From JANRLF01 sp033762815 (GTDB lineage Bacteria > Bacteroidota > Bacteroidia > Chitinophagales > CAIOSU01): a stretch of DNA of 64,000 bases. Below, one piece after another: positions 52,112-59,596 of this stretch. Both the position numbers and the translations under genes were made by a program. The notes under the pieces are model-generated. The model worked only from the letters and a program-made list of their open reading frames with translations, had not been told where the DNA came from and searched no databases. Position 1 is the first letter of the stretch; each line of letters opens with the position of its first letter. The DNA lies in the NCBI GenBank assembly GCA_033762815.1, contig JANRLF010000008.1:248001-312000 (forward strand), in the 5' to 3' direction.

Positions 52112-52264
52112 GAAACAAAAAATTTCCCTGTTTTGGGCAGCAATAAACAGGTAGGTGTGGCTAGCATATTCCATCATGAAACCCTAAGTCAAAAAACCAA
52201 TACACCCTGCCATAGCGAGGTAAGGGTACAAGCTACTTAGCCCTATATTTCGTAATATTGAACC

Positions 52265-53464
52265 ATGCTCAGCCAACGACAATTGTTTCTTTCGCATGTG
52301 GCGCAAACCTCGCCAGCGCCATTGGCCTTGGAGATTGAACGGGGGGAAGGGGTATGGTTGTATGCACCGGATGGGAAGCGGTATTTGGATATGATTTCCG
52401 GTATCAGCGTTAGCAGCTTAGGGCACTGCCACCCAGCCATAGTAAAAGCAGTACAGGAGCAAGCAGCCCGATTCATGCACCTGATGGTGTATGGCGAGTT
52501 TATCCATTCGCCACAAGTGATGCTATCACAAGCCTTGGCGGCAGTCCTGCCCGAGCAATTGCAATCGGTTTACTTGGTCAATTCAGGAGCCGAGGCCACC
52601 GAAGGAGCCATGAAGCTGGCCAAGCGTTTCACGGGCAGGAGCGAGATAGTCTATTTCAAGGGCAGCTACCACGGCAGCACGCAAGGGGCACTGAGCATTA
52701 TGGGCGATGAGTATTTCAAAACCGCCTACCGCCCCCTATTGCCCGATACCCGTCAACTACGTTACGGGGAGATAGCCGATTTGGAACAAATCACCCCCCG
52801 CACCGCAGCCGTATTCTTTGAACCCGTGCAGGCCGAATCGGGGGTAAAGGTTCCCAGTACGGATTATGTAAAAGCCCTTAGGCAACGCTGCTTGGAGGTA
52901 GGTGCCTTGCTGGTGTTCGATGAAATACAGACTGGTTTTGGCCGCACGGGCAGCCTTTTCCGTTTTCAGCAATTGGCTGTTGTGCCCGATGTGCTGCTAC
53001 TGGCAAAAGCCATGGGCGGAGGCATGCCCATTGGGGCGTTCATTTCATCGAGCCATATCATGACCTGCCTACAGCATTCGCCCGTGCTGGGGCATATCAC
53101 CACTTTTGGCGGGCATGCGGTGAGTGCGGCAGCGGCACTGGCGGCGCTACAAACATTGAATGATAGTCCTTTCATACAGCAAGTAGCTGAAAAAGAAGCC
53201 CTACTGAAAACCAGGTTGCAACACCCTGCTATTCTTTCCCAGCATCATGCGGGCTTGTTGATGGCCTTGGAGTTTGCCGATTTCGAAACCAATAAGGGCA
53301 TCATCGATACTTGCATCGAAAACGGCTTGATTACCGATTGGTTTTTGTTTGCACCCCATTGCATGCGCCTGGCTCCGCCTTTAACAATTACTGTAGACGA
53401 GTTGGAAGCGGCCTGCGATATTATCCTACACAGTATTAACCAGTACCTAAACCTCGAACAATGA
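52265..53464 (+). CDS. Class III aminotransferase (acetylornithine aminotransferase-like)
   Basis: This 399-residue PLP enzyme has the class III features MISGISVSSLGHCHPAIVKAV, LVNSGAEATEGAMKLAKRF, FKGSYHGSTQGALS, VFDEIQTGFGRTG with the PLP-binding Asp, and the Schiff-base Lys248 in LLAKAMGGGMPIGAF. It resembles acetylornithine and 4-aminobutyrate aminotransferases, and the specific substrate cannot be told. No other arginine genes are adjacent. The DUF502 gene overlaps its stop by 4 bp (ATGA), indicating coupling. Confidence 0.92.
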   Translation: MLSQRQLFLSHVAQTSPAPLALEIERGEGVWLYAPDGKRYLDMISGISVSSLGHCHPAIVKAVQEQAARFMHLMVYGEFIHSPQVMLSQALAAVLPEQLQSVYLVNSGAEATEGAMKLAKRFTGRSEIVYFKGSYHGSTQGALSIMGDEYFKTAYRPLLPDTRQLRYGEIADLEQITPRTAAVFFEPVQAESGVKVPSTDYVKALRQRCLEVGALLVFDEIQTGFGRTGSLFRFQQLAVVPDVLLLAKAMGGGMPIGAFISSSHIMTCLQHSPVLGHITTFGGHAVSAAAALAALQTLNDSPFIQQVAEKEALLKTRLQHPAILSQHHAGLLMALEFADFETNKGIIDTCIENGLITDWFLFAPHCMRLAPPLTITVDELEAACDIILHSINQYLNLEQ

Positions 53465-54099
53465 AACGTTTTCTCACCTATTTATTGCGAGGCGTCATTT
53501 TGATAGCTCCAGTCTTTATAACCGGATATATTATCTATTTTTTGTTCGATACCATTGATACTAGCCTCAACAATGCCATTGAGCGTATCTTCGGCTTCCG
53601 TTTTCCTGGTTTGGGCATTATCGTAGGCTTGGTGCTGCTTACCGTAGTAGGCTTTCTGAGTACCACTTTCATTTTCAAGCCATTGTTCCGTTTGTTTGAA
53701 GAGCTCTTAACCCGTACCCCAGGTGTAAAGTTTATCTATAGCAGTATCAAAGATCTTTTTTCTGCCTTTGTTACGGAAAAGAAGTTCAGCCAGCCAGTGC
53801 TCATTAATTTGGAGGGCAGCAACCGCATACAACGTATGGGCTTTATTACGGAAAACGACCTTTCCATATTGCATATAGCCAATAAGGTAGCTGTGTATGT
53901 ACCTGACTCTTACAACTTTTCGGGCATGCTGTACATTGTGCCAGTGGAAGACATTACCCCGCTGAATGTTTCCGCTACGGAAATCATGAAATTCATGGTA
54001 TCGGGCGGCATTACCCATTTGAATGAAAATGCGGTGGAACCGGAACAAAGCGGCCCTTTAGACCAACCCACCCAAAACCTAGACGAAGAGGGTGCCTAA
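53461..54099 (+). CDS. DUF502 membrane protein
   Basis: The 212-residue protein has two N-terminal transmembrane helices (about 8-30 and 48-75) and the family motif region RTPGVKFIYSSIKDLFSAF, followed by a soluble beta domain (FITENDLSILHIANKVAVYVPDSYNFSGMLYIV, read in parts). The C-terminal 25 residues are acidic and polar. DUF502 proteins are widespread inner membrane proteins without an established role. Translationally coupled to the aminotransferase gene. Confidence 0.92.
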   Translation: MKRFLTYLLRGVILIAPVFITGYIIYFLFDTIDTSLNNAIERIFGFRFPGLGIIVGLVLLTVVGFLSTTFIFKPLFRLFEELLTRTPGVKFIYSSIKDLFSAFVTEKKFSQPVLINLEGSNRIQRMGFITENDLSILHIANKVAVYVPDSYNFSGMLYIVPVEDITPLNVSATEIMKFMVSGGITHLNENAVEPEQSGPLDQPTQNLDEEGA

Positions 54100-54149
54100 T
54101 ATTGTAATGTCATCAAAGCAATCTATATTTTCGTCCCAAAGCCCAATAT

Positions 54150-55985
54150 ATGCGCCTTTTAAGCCTTAGCCTAACCATTGCCATACTTGCATCGTGCAAC
54201 GATACTGCCATGAAACCCAAGAAAACCTATACCCCCGAAGAAATAACCGCCAACTCAAAAAAATTGAACGAATGGTTCGATAAGGTGTGGGACGAAAGCA
54301 TTGACCGGAGCCCAGTGGCGCAAACCTATTATGGTATCAAAAAAGACTATGGCAGTTGGGGCGACTTTAGCGATTCCTTTGCCATAAAGGAACACCAAAT
54401 TACCATGGCCAATTTGGATAGCCTGAAGCAGCATTTTGACCCTGAGGGATTGGACGAGGTAACCCGTACCTCCTACCGTATGTGGGTGGAAGATGCCGAG
54501 CAACAAAAGGAAGGATTCGAGTTTATGTACCACAACTACCCTTTCGACCATATGAACGGGGCGCACAACTTCCTTATATCTTTCTTGATCAATGTGCATT
54601 TGGTAACCGACAAAAAAGATGCGGAAGCCTACGTTTCACGTCTGCAAAAGTTGAAGCCCGCCATGGACCAATTGATTGAAGGGCAAAAAACGAGGGAGGC
54701 AAAAGGCATTATTATGCCCAAATGGGGCTTCCCGATGGTGATTGCCGATTGTAAGGGCATTATCAGCGGTGCGCCCTTTGATGACTCAAAGGAGCCTTCG
54801 CCTATTTTTGCCGACCTTCAAACCAAAGTGAATGCTTTGGAAAATGTAAGCGCAGAAGAGAAGAAAGCACTGATAGCAGCAGGAAAAACGGCCCTACAAC
54901 AATCGGTACAGCCTGCCTATGAGGAATTGATAGCCTACCTGACCGAGTTGGAAAAGAAAGCCACCAATGATGATGGCGTATGGAAACTGCCCAACGGCGG
55001 CAAATTTTACAACTACATGCTGCGCAGTATGACCACAACCGATATGAGCGCCGAGGAGATATATGAGACAGGGCAAAAAGAAGTGGCACGTATACAAGGC
55101 GAAATGAAAGCGATTATGAAGCAAGTGGGCTTCAAGAGCGATAGCCTGCAAGACTTCTTCCAGTTCATGAAAACCGACCCGCAATTTTACTATCCCAATA
55201 CGGACGCGGGCAGGAAAAAATACTTTGCCGAATCGGAAGCAGTAATTGATACCATGCGCGCCAAACTGGATGACCTATTTGGTATAAAACCCAAAGCAAA
55301 ACTGGTGGTAAAACGGGTAGAGGAGTTTAGGGAAAAAACCGCTGGTAGTGCTTTTTATGAATCGCCGGCCCCAGATGGCTCACGGCCTGGTACCTATTAC
55401 ATAGGCATGTACGATATGAAGGGCAACCCTAGCTATGAAATTGAGGCATTGTGCTACCATGAGGCCATACCGGGGCACCATATGCAAATCAGCATCGCCC
55501 AGGAGTTGGACAGCTTGCCCAAATTCAGAACTTTGGGTGGCGACTATACTGCCTATGTTGAGGGCTGGGGGCTATATTGCGAATATATCCCCAAAGAATA
55601 TGGCTTTTATAAAGACCCTTACTCCGATTTTGGCCGACTGAGCATGGAGCTTTTCCGTGCCTGCCGTTTGGTAGCCGACGTGGGCATCCACTATAAAAAA
55701 TGGACCCGCCAACAGGCCTTGGACTATTACCTGAGCAATACCCCAAGCCCAAGGTTGGAATGCGAAAGTATGGTGGACAGGCACATTGTAATGCCCGGCC
55801 AAGCCACTGCGTATAAAGTAGGCCAACTAAAATTGCTACAGCTTCTTAAAAAATCAAGGGAGCAGTTGGGCGATAAATTCGATATCCGCCAGTTTCATGA
55901 CGTGGTGTTGGGTAGCGGTGCCGTGCCTTTAAGCATCTTGGAAGAAAATGTACAGGCTTGGATTGAACGGAAAAAGGGCGCATAG
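54150..55985 (+). CDS. DUF885 lipoprotein, putative zinc metallopeptidase
   Basis: The 611-residue protein has a lipoprotein signal (MRLLSLSLTIAILASC, Cys16). The DUF885 body is alpha-helical and carries the gluzincin-like motif HEAIPGHH at 437-444, with Tyr-rich surroundings (LCYHEAIPGHHMQI) and later YVEGWGLYCEYIPKE with a possible third ligand Glu. Related proteins behave as metallocarboxypeptidases or dipeptidases. The lipid anchor places it in the periplasm or on the outer membrane. Activity is inferred from motifs. Confidence 0.9.
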   Translation: MRLLSLSLTIAILASCNDTAMKPKKTYTPEEITANSKKLNEWFDKVWDESIDRSPVAQTYYGIKKDYGSWGDFSDSFAIKEHQITMANLDSLKQHFDPEGLDEVTRTSYRMWVEDAEQQKEGFEFMYHNYPFDHMNGAHNFLISFLINVHLVTDKKDAEAYVSRLQKLKPAMDQLIEGQKTREAKGIIMPKWGFPMVIADCKGIISGAPFDDSKEPSPIFADLQTKVNALENVSAEEKKALIAAGKTALQQSVQPAYEELIAYLTELEKKATNDDGVWKLPNGGKFYNYMLRSMTTTDMSAEEIYETGQKEVARIQGEMKAIMKQVGFKSDSLQDFFQFMKTDPQFYYPNTDAGRKKYFAESEAVIDTMRAKLDDLFGIKPKAKLVVKRVEEFREKTAGSAFYESPAPDGSRPGTYYIGMYDMKGNPSYEIEALCYHEAIPGHHMQISIAQELDSLPKFRTLGGDYTAYVEGWGLYCEYIPKEYGFYKDPYSDFGRLSMELFRACRLVADVGIHYKKWTRQQALDYYLSNTPSPRLECESMVDRHIVMPGQATAYKVGQLKLLQLLKKSREQLGDKFDIRQFHDVVLGSGAVPLSILEENVQAWIERKKGA

Positions 55986-56030
55986 CCATAATTGCTCTAA
56001 GCTTCGTATCTTCAATATAAAGATATTGCC

Positions 56031-56558
56031 ATGAGCATTCAACGCCCTTTCAATTTTCAGCAGTGGATTGCCGATAACAGACACTTGCTGAAGCCACCCG
56101 TTGGCAACCAACAAATCTATAAAGGCAACGACGACTTTATCGTAATGGTGGTTGGCGGCCCCAACGCCCGCAAAGACTACCACTACAATGAAGGCGAGGA
56201 GTTTTTCTACCAATTGGAAGGCGATATTGTGGTGAAAATTGTGGAGCATGGAAAACAAGTGGATATACCTATCAAAGCGGGCGATATTTTCCTGTTGCCA
56301 CCGCGCACGCCCCATTCGCCGCAGCGTGGTGCCGGAAGTGTTGGCCTGGTAATAGAACGTTACCGTAAAGCTGGCGAAAAGGATGCCTTCATGTGGTTTT
56401 GCGAAAATTGTGACCATCCGCTGCATGAAGAATGGCTCGACCTAACGGATATTGTGCAGCAACTACCCGTGGTGATGAACAACTTCTACGCCTCGGAAGT
56501 ACTTAGAACTTGCGAAAACTGCGGTTCGGTAATGCAGCCACCAGTACCGGTATCCTGA
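56031..56558 (+). CDS. nbaC: 3-hydroxyanthranilate 3,4-dioxygenase
   Basis: This 175-residue cupin opens the ring of 3-hydroxyanthranilate, giving the precursor of quinolinate for NAD synthesis from tryptophan. Active-site features are RKDYHYNEGEEFFYQLEG with the iron His and Glu, LPPRTPHSPQR with the second His, and VIERYR. The C-terminal rubredoxin-like iron site of bacterial enzymes is present as CENC and CENCGSVM. Length is normal for the bacterial single-domain form. No other kynurenine pathway genes are nearby. Confidence 0.94.
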   Translation: MSIQRPFNFQQWIADNRHLLKPPVGNQQIYKGNDDFIVMVVGGPNARKDYHYNEGEEFFYQLEGDIVVKIVEHGKQVDIPIKAGDIFLLPPRTPHSPQRGAGSVGLVIERYRKAGEKDAFMWFCENCDHPLHEEWLDLTDIVQQLPVVMNNFYASEVLRTCENCGSVMQPPVPVS

Positions 56559-56576
56559 TAGCAGCGGGAAAAAGCC

Positions 56577-56584
56577 TAATTTTG
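56577..56584 (+). promoter_or_regulatory. Promoter -7 box of the HAD-kdsD-kdsA operon
   Basis: TAATTTTG matches TAnnTTTG exactly, 14 bp before the start codon at 56599. No TTTG is seen at -33. Tight overlaps downstream imply it drives the HAD gene, kdsD, kdsA and possibly the toxin-antitoxin pair. Confidence 0.5.
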
Positions 56585-56598
56585 TACAAACAATCATA

Positions 56599-56961
56599 AT
56601 GGACAAAGAGGTACTGACCATTTACGTAGATATTGACGATACCATCTGCAAGACCAATGGCATGGATTATCCGGGTTCCGCACCCATCATGGCCAATATC
56701 GAGAAAGTAAACCAATTGTACGATGAGGGCCATACCATCGTTTATTGGACGGCAAGGGGCCAAAAAAGCGGTATTGACTGGACAGAACTTACCCGTGGGC
56801 AGTTGGAACGATGGGGAGCCAAATACCACGACCTAAAACTGACCAAACCGCCTTATGACGTGTTTATTGATGACAAAGTGGTGAACAGTAGGGATTGGGA
56901 AAAAGGCCGTTGGTTGGAAAAATGGATAGATAAATGGGAAGACAAACCACAGGAACGTTAG
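56599..56961 (+). CDS. Small HAD-superfamily phosphatase
   Basis: The 120-residue protein has a minimal HAD core: motif I YVDIDDTICKT (two catalytic Asp near residue 11 and 13), motif II IVYWTARG and motif III/IV FIDDKVVN, with a conserved Lys in LTKPPYD. There is no cap domain. Its stop codon lies 28 bp inside kdsD, so it is translated with the Kdo genes. It resembles capsule/LPS-type small HADs and not classical KdsC (no DVDGVLTDG). A role as the Kdo-8-phosphate phosphatase is an inference from context. Confidence 0.82.
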   Translation: MDKEVLTIYVDIDDTICKTNGMDYPGSAPIMANIEKVNQLYDEGHTIVYWTARGQKSGIDWTELTRGQLERWGAKYHDLKLTKPPYDVFIDDKVVNSRDWEKGRWLEKWIDKWEDKPQER

Positions 56962-57545
56962 AACGGGCCCAAGAAATATTGCTGCTGGAAAGTGAGGCGG
57001 TGAAAAACATTCCTTTGGATGCATCGCTTGTAAAGGCTGTGGACCTATTATTGTCCTGTAAGGGCAAAGTAGTAACCAGTGGTATGGGAAAAGCCGGTAT
57101 CATAGCGCAAAAAATATCCAGCACCTTTTCCTCTACGGGCACGTCTTCCGTTTTTTTGCACCCCGGCGAGGCCCAACATGGCGACTTGGGCATGCTGGGC
57201 AAAGACGATGTATTGATGGTGCTAACCAATTCGGGCAGGACAAGGGAAATCATCGAATTGGTCGATTTGGCTGAAAACATGCTAGGATCAAAGCTGCCCA
57301 TTATTGCTATTACTTCCCATCCCGAATCGATTTTAAAAGAAAAAGTGGATGCCTTGTTGTATATGGGTCAGTTTTCGGAGGCTTGTTCCTTAGGCATGGC
57401 CCCCACTACTTCCACCACGGTAATGCTTGCCCTAGGCGATGTGTTGTGCATGTTGGTGATGGAAGCCAAAGGGTTTAGCAAAGAAGATTTTGCCCGTAGG
57501 CACCACGGGGGCTATTTAGGAGAACAATCGCGCAGAAATGGATAA
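56934..57545 (+). CDS. kdsD: D-arabinose 5-phosphate isomerase, SIS domain only
   Basis: The 203-residue enzyme converts ribulose 5-phosphate to arabinose 5-phosphate, the first step of Kdo synthesis. The SIS domain shows GKVVTSGMGKAGIIAQKIS, FLHPGEAQHGDLGML, LVLTNSGRT-like VLTNSGRTREI and the C-terminal HHGGYLG. The two CBS domains of ~320-residue KdsD are absent, a short form found in Bacteroidota. It overlaps the HAD gene by 28 bp and kdsA by 8 bp. Confidence 0.92.
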   Translation: MGRQTTGTLERAQEILLLESEAVKNIPLDASLVKAVDLLLSCKGKVVTSGMGKAGIIAQKISSTFSSTGTSSVFLHPGEAQHGDLGMLGKDDVLMVLTNSGRTREIIELVDLAENMLGSKLPIIAITSHPESILKEKVDALLYMGQFSEACSLGMAPTTSTTVMLALGDVLCMLVMEAKGFSKEDFARRHHGGYLGEQSRRNG

Positions 57546-58317
57546 GCTATTGCTCATTGCCGGCCCTTGCGCCATTGAAAACAGTGAAACCCCCTTACTG
57601 GTAGCGGAGCGGGTAAAGGCTATTTGCCAAAGGCTGGATATCGATTTTGTTTTTAAAAGCAGCTTTAAGAAAGCCAACCGTACCAGGGTAGATTCGTTTA
57701 GTGGTATCGGAAAAGAGAATGCCTATGCCGTTTTGGAAAAGGTAAGGCAAACCTATGAGGTGCCCATACTTACTGATGTGCACGAAACTACCGATGTGGC
57801 CGAGGTAAGTTCCATAGTCGATTATATACAGATACCTGCCTTCCTTTGCAGGCAAACTGACCTATTGGTAGCAGCAGGTAAAACGGGCAGATGGGTCAAT
57901 GTTAAGAAGGGACAATTTTCCTCCCCTGAAAGCATGCGCTTCGCCGTGGAGAAGATACAATCCACCGGCAATCATAAGGTATTGCTCACTGAGCGCGGCA
58001 CCACTTTTGGGTATCATGATTTGGTAGTGGACATGCGTGCTATCCCCAAGATGCAACAGTACGCCCCTGTGATAATGGATGCCACCCACAGCTTACAGCA
58101 ACCCAACCAAACCAGCGGTGTCACCGGTGGCGACCCCAGCATGATTGCCACTATCTGCAAAGCTGCCATAGCAGTAGGGGCGGATGGCTTGTTCATCGAA
58201 ACCCATCCTGAACCTTCCAAGGCATTAAGCGATGGGCAAAATATGTTACATTTGGATAAGCTGGAAGCCATCTTGGAGCAGGTGGTAGCGATTAGAAAGA
58301 GTCTAACAAACAAATAA
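57538..58317 (+). CDS. kdsA: 3-deoxy-8-phosphooctulonate synthase
   Basis: The 259-residue enzyme condenses arabinose 5-phosphate with phosphoenolpyruvate to make Kdo 8-phosphate. Key segments are IAGPCAIENSETPL near the start, FKSSFKKANRTRVDSFSG, LTDVHETTDVAEV, QIPAFLCRQTDLL, NVKKGQFSSPESM, LTERGTTFGYHDLVVDMR and FIETHPEPSKALSDG. An Asn/Cys pattern typical of metal dependence was not resolved. It is third in the Kdo operon and ends 5 bp before the antitoxin start. Confidence 0.96.
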   Translation: MDKLLLIAGPCAIENSETPLLVAERVKAICQRLDIDFVFKSSFKKANRTRVDSFSGIGKENAYAVLEKVRQTYEVPILTDVHETTDVAEVSSIVDYIQIPAFLCRQTDLLVAAGKTGRWVNVKKGQFSSPESMRFAVEKIQSTGNHKVLLTERGTTFGYHDLVVDMRAIPKMQQYAPVIMDATHSLQQPNQTSGVTGGDPSMIATICKAAIAVGADGLFIETHPEPSKALSDGQNMLHLDKLEAILEQVVAIRKSLTNK

Positions 58318-58322
58318 CGCTT

Positions 58323-58562
58323 ATGACCATTGAAAAGATAAAACAGTTGCTACATGAAGGTATAGAGAACATTGATGATAAGGACTTTCTGTTAATGATT
58401 CAAGAAATAGTGGAACACAAGCATATTTCTTACAAGGAGCCCATTCTCAGTATGGAACAGCTAAAAAGAATCCAACAGGGTAAAGATGATTTCAAGAAAG
58501 GTATTTTTATTACTAATGAAGATGCCGATAGACTTATCGACCAATGGCTAAAAGAAAAATAA
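58323..58562 (+). CDS. Antitoxin of a ParE-type toxin-antitoxin pair
   Basis: The 79-residue acidic helical protein precedes a ParE/RelE toxin and overlaps it by 19 bp, the classical antitoxin position. The C-terminal part (LKRIQQGKDDFKKGIFITNE, then DRLIDQWLKEK) would be the toxin-binding tail. It is AT-rich compared with kdsA. The N-terminal region shows no clear ribbon-helix-helix motif. Confidence 0.75.
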   Translation: MTIEKIKQLLHEGIENIDDKDFLLMIQEIVEHKHISYKEPILSMEQLKRIQQGKDDFKKGIFITNEDADRLIDQWLKEK

Positions 58563-58849
58563 TCTGGTCAAAATTGGCACTAAGTGATAGATACAGCATT
58601 TTAGATTACTGGAAAATAAGAAATGGCAATAAACGATATTCTAATAAATTAGATAAAGCAATAAGAAATCTTTTGCAAGTTATTGCAAGCCAACCGAATG
58701 CAGGAAGAATATTAGAACAATCAGGTGACAGATATGTCATTAAAGATGCGTATCAAATAGTTTACAGTTTTGATGACGATTGGCTGATTGTTCTTCATAT
58801 CTGGGATATGAGAAGAAACCCTGAAGATTTTATCAAAAGAAATGAATAA
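58544..58849 (+). CDS. ParE/RelE-family toxin
   Basis: The 101-residue basic protein fits the ParE fold: IIWSKLALSDRYSILDYWK, then RNLLQVIASQPNAGRILE, RYVIKDAYQIVYSFDDDWLIVLHIWDMRRNPEDF. ParE toxins inhibit gyrase and RelE toxins cleave mRNA on the ribosome; the HIWDMRRNPE ending favours the ParE/plasmid-stabilisation side. Its last 8 bp overlap the next gene. It is co-directional with the Kdo operon, so stability of the pair may be tied to it. Confidence 0.85.
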   Translation: MAKRKIIWSKLALSDRYSILDYWKIRNGNKRYSNKLDKAIRNLLQVIASQPNAGRILEQSGDRYVIKDAYQIVYSFDDDWLIVLHIWDMRRNPEDFIKRNE

Positions 58850-59417
58850 ACTCACCAATGTCCAATTGATTGTTATATTGCTGATGGTCGTGCTAGCCAT
58901 CGGCGGGCTAAAGCTGTATGACCGTCAAGCAGTTGATTGGAACTTCAGGAGCAAATATTATAATATCGATGCCAGCAAACTGGTTTTTCTTAATGCCAGC
59001 AACCAACCAGAAAGGAACAATTGGCTTATTAATGCTAACTGCAAATCGTGGAAAACGGTGCGCTACCATTTGCCATCAGAGGCTTCATTTGAAGTGAGCC
59101 TTACGGGTAACCAAGGAAGGGTGGATACCGCATATACTGACAGTGCCCGTACTTGGTTCTTCTTAAATAGCTTAGATACCATTCAAGGAAGCGCTTTCAT
59201 TGACAAAACGCCAGAAGGGGTATTTCATGCTCCCGAATACAGTTTAGAACTGATTGATACCACCGGCAAAAGCATTGTAGTGGATTGTTCGGTGCGCAGT
59301 GGCATCTACTTCATGCGCTCCACACAAAATCCGGACAATGTGTTCGACGGTAAAGTGGACAGCCTTTTTTACAAAGTGTTTGTAGCTAAGAGGAGGTTCT
59401 TTCCTTTACCTAATTAA
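58842..59417 (+). CDS. Membrane-anchored protein of unknown function
   Basis: The 191-residue protein has one N-terminal transmembrane helix (VQLIVILLMVVLAIGGLKLY) and a soluble beta-rich periplasmic part (VRYHLPSEASFEVSLTGN, then YSLELIDTTGKSIVVDC). Two Cys residues (NANCKSW and VDCSVRS) could form a disulfide. No family is recognised. It overlaps the toxin gene by 8 bp, unusual for a gene next to a mobile TA pair, so the pair may have inserted cleanly or the overlap may have evolved later. Confidence 0.75.
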   Translation: MNKLTNVQLIVILLMVVLAIGGLKLYDRQAVDWNFRSKYYNIDASKLVFLNASNQPERNNWLINANCKSWKTVRYHLPSEASFEVSLTGNQGRVDTAYTDSARTWFFLNSLDTIQGSAFIDKTPEGVFHAPEYSLELIDTTGKSIVVDCSVRSGIYFMRSTQNPDNVFDGKVDSLFYKVFVAKRRFFPLPN

Positions 59418-59465
59418 TCATTCACTTTGAAGTTATTAAACACAAATGAAGTTGTTCTAGACGAA

Positions 59466-59483
59466 GCCCTTATCCTTAAGGGC
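59466..59483 (+). terminator. Hairpin after the membrane-anchored protein gene
   Basis: GCCCTTA-TCCT-TAAGGGC is a perfect 7-bp stem with a 4-nt loop, 48 bp after the stop. No T-tract follows, so it is a weak candidate. The rest of the 179-bp gap shows no other element. Confidence 0.35.
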
Positions 59484-59596
59484 AACATGGAAAATGCAAA
59501 TCCTCTTGTTAAGATTTGATTATCATTCTATATATTCTTGCATAAGCTGGCCATAATACCTAGCTTACAGTTTGATTGATTTTCAATGAGATATTT

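Larger units (their letters stand above)
51439..52264. other. 826-bp intergenic region with right direct repeat and second 11-bp array
   Basis: After the possible remnant the stretch holds about 90 bp of plain sequence, the right direct repeat (51675-52015), a CCCCGC/GCGGGG hairpin, the 11-bp array (52013-52111) and the short leader of the aminotransferase. A TATATTTC at 52244-52251, one mismatch from a -7 box, may be the aminotransferase promoter. Reverse frames of 60-97 codons across the array are repeat translations and are rejected. Confidence 0.7.

Noticed and set aside
51968..52177. 69-codon reverse frame with repeated GISQVLQG/AGTSRV words
   Set aside because: It is the translation of the 11-bp array; an 11-nt period gives an 11-residue peptide repeat in any frame.
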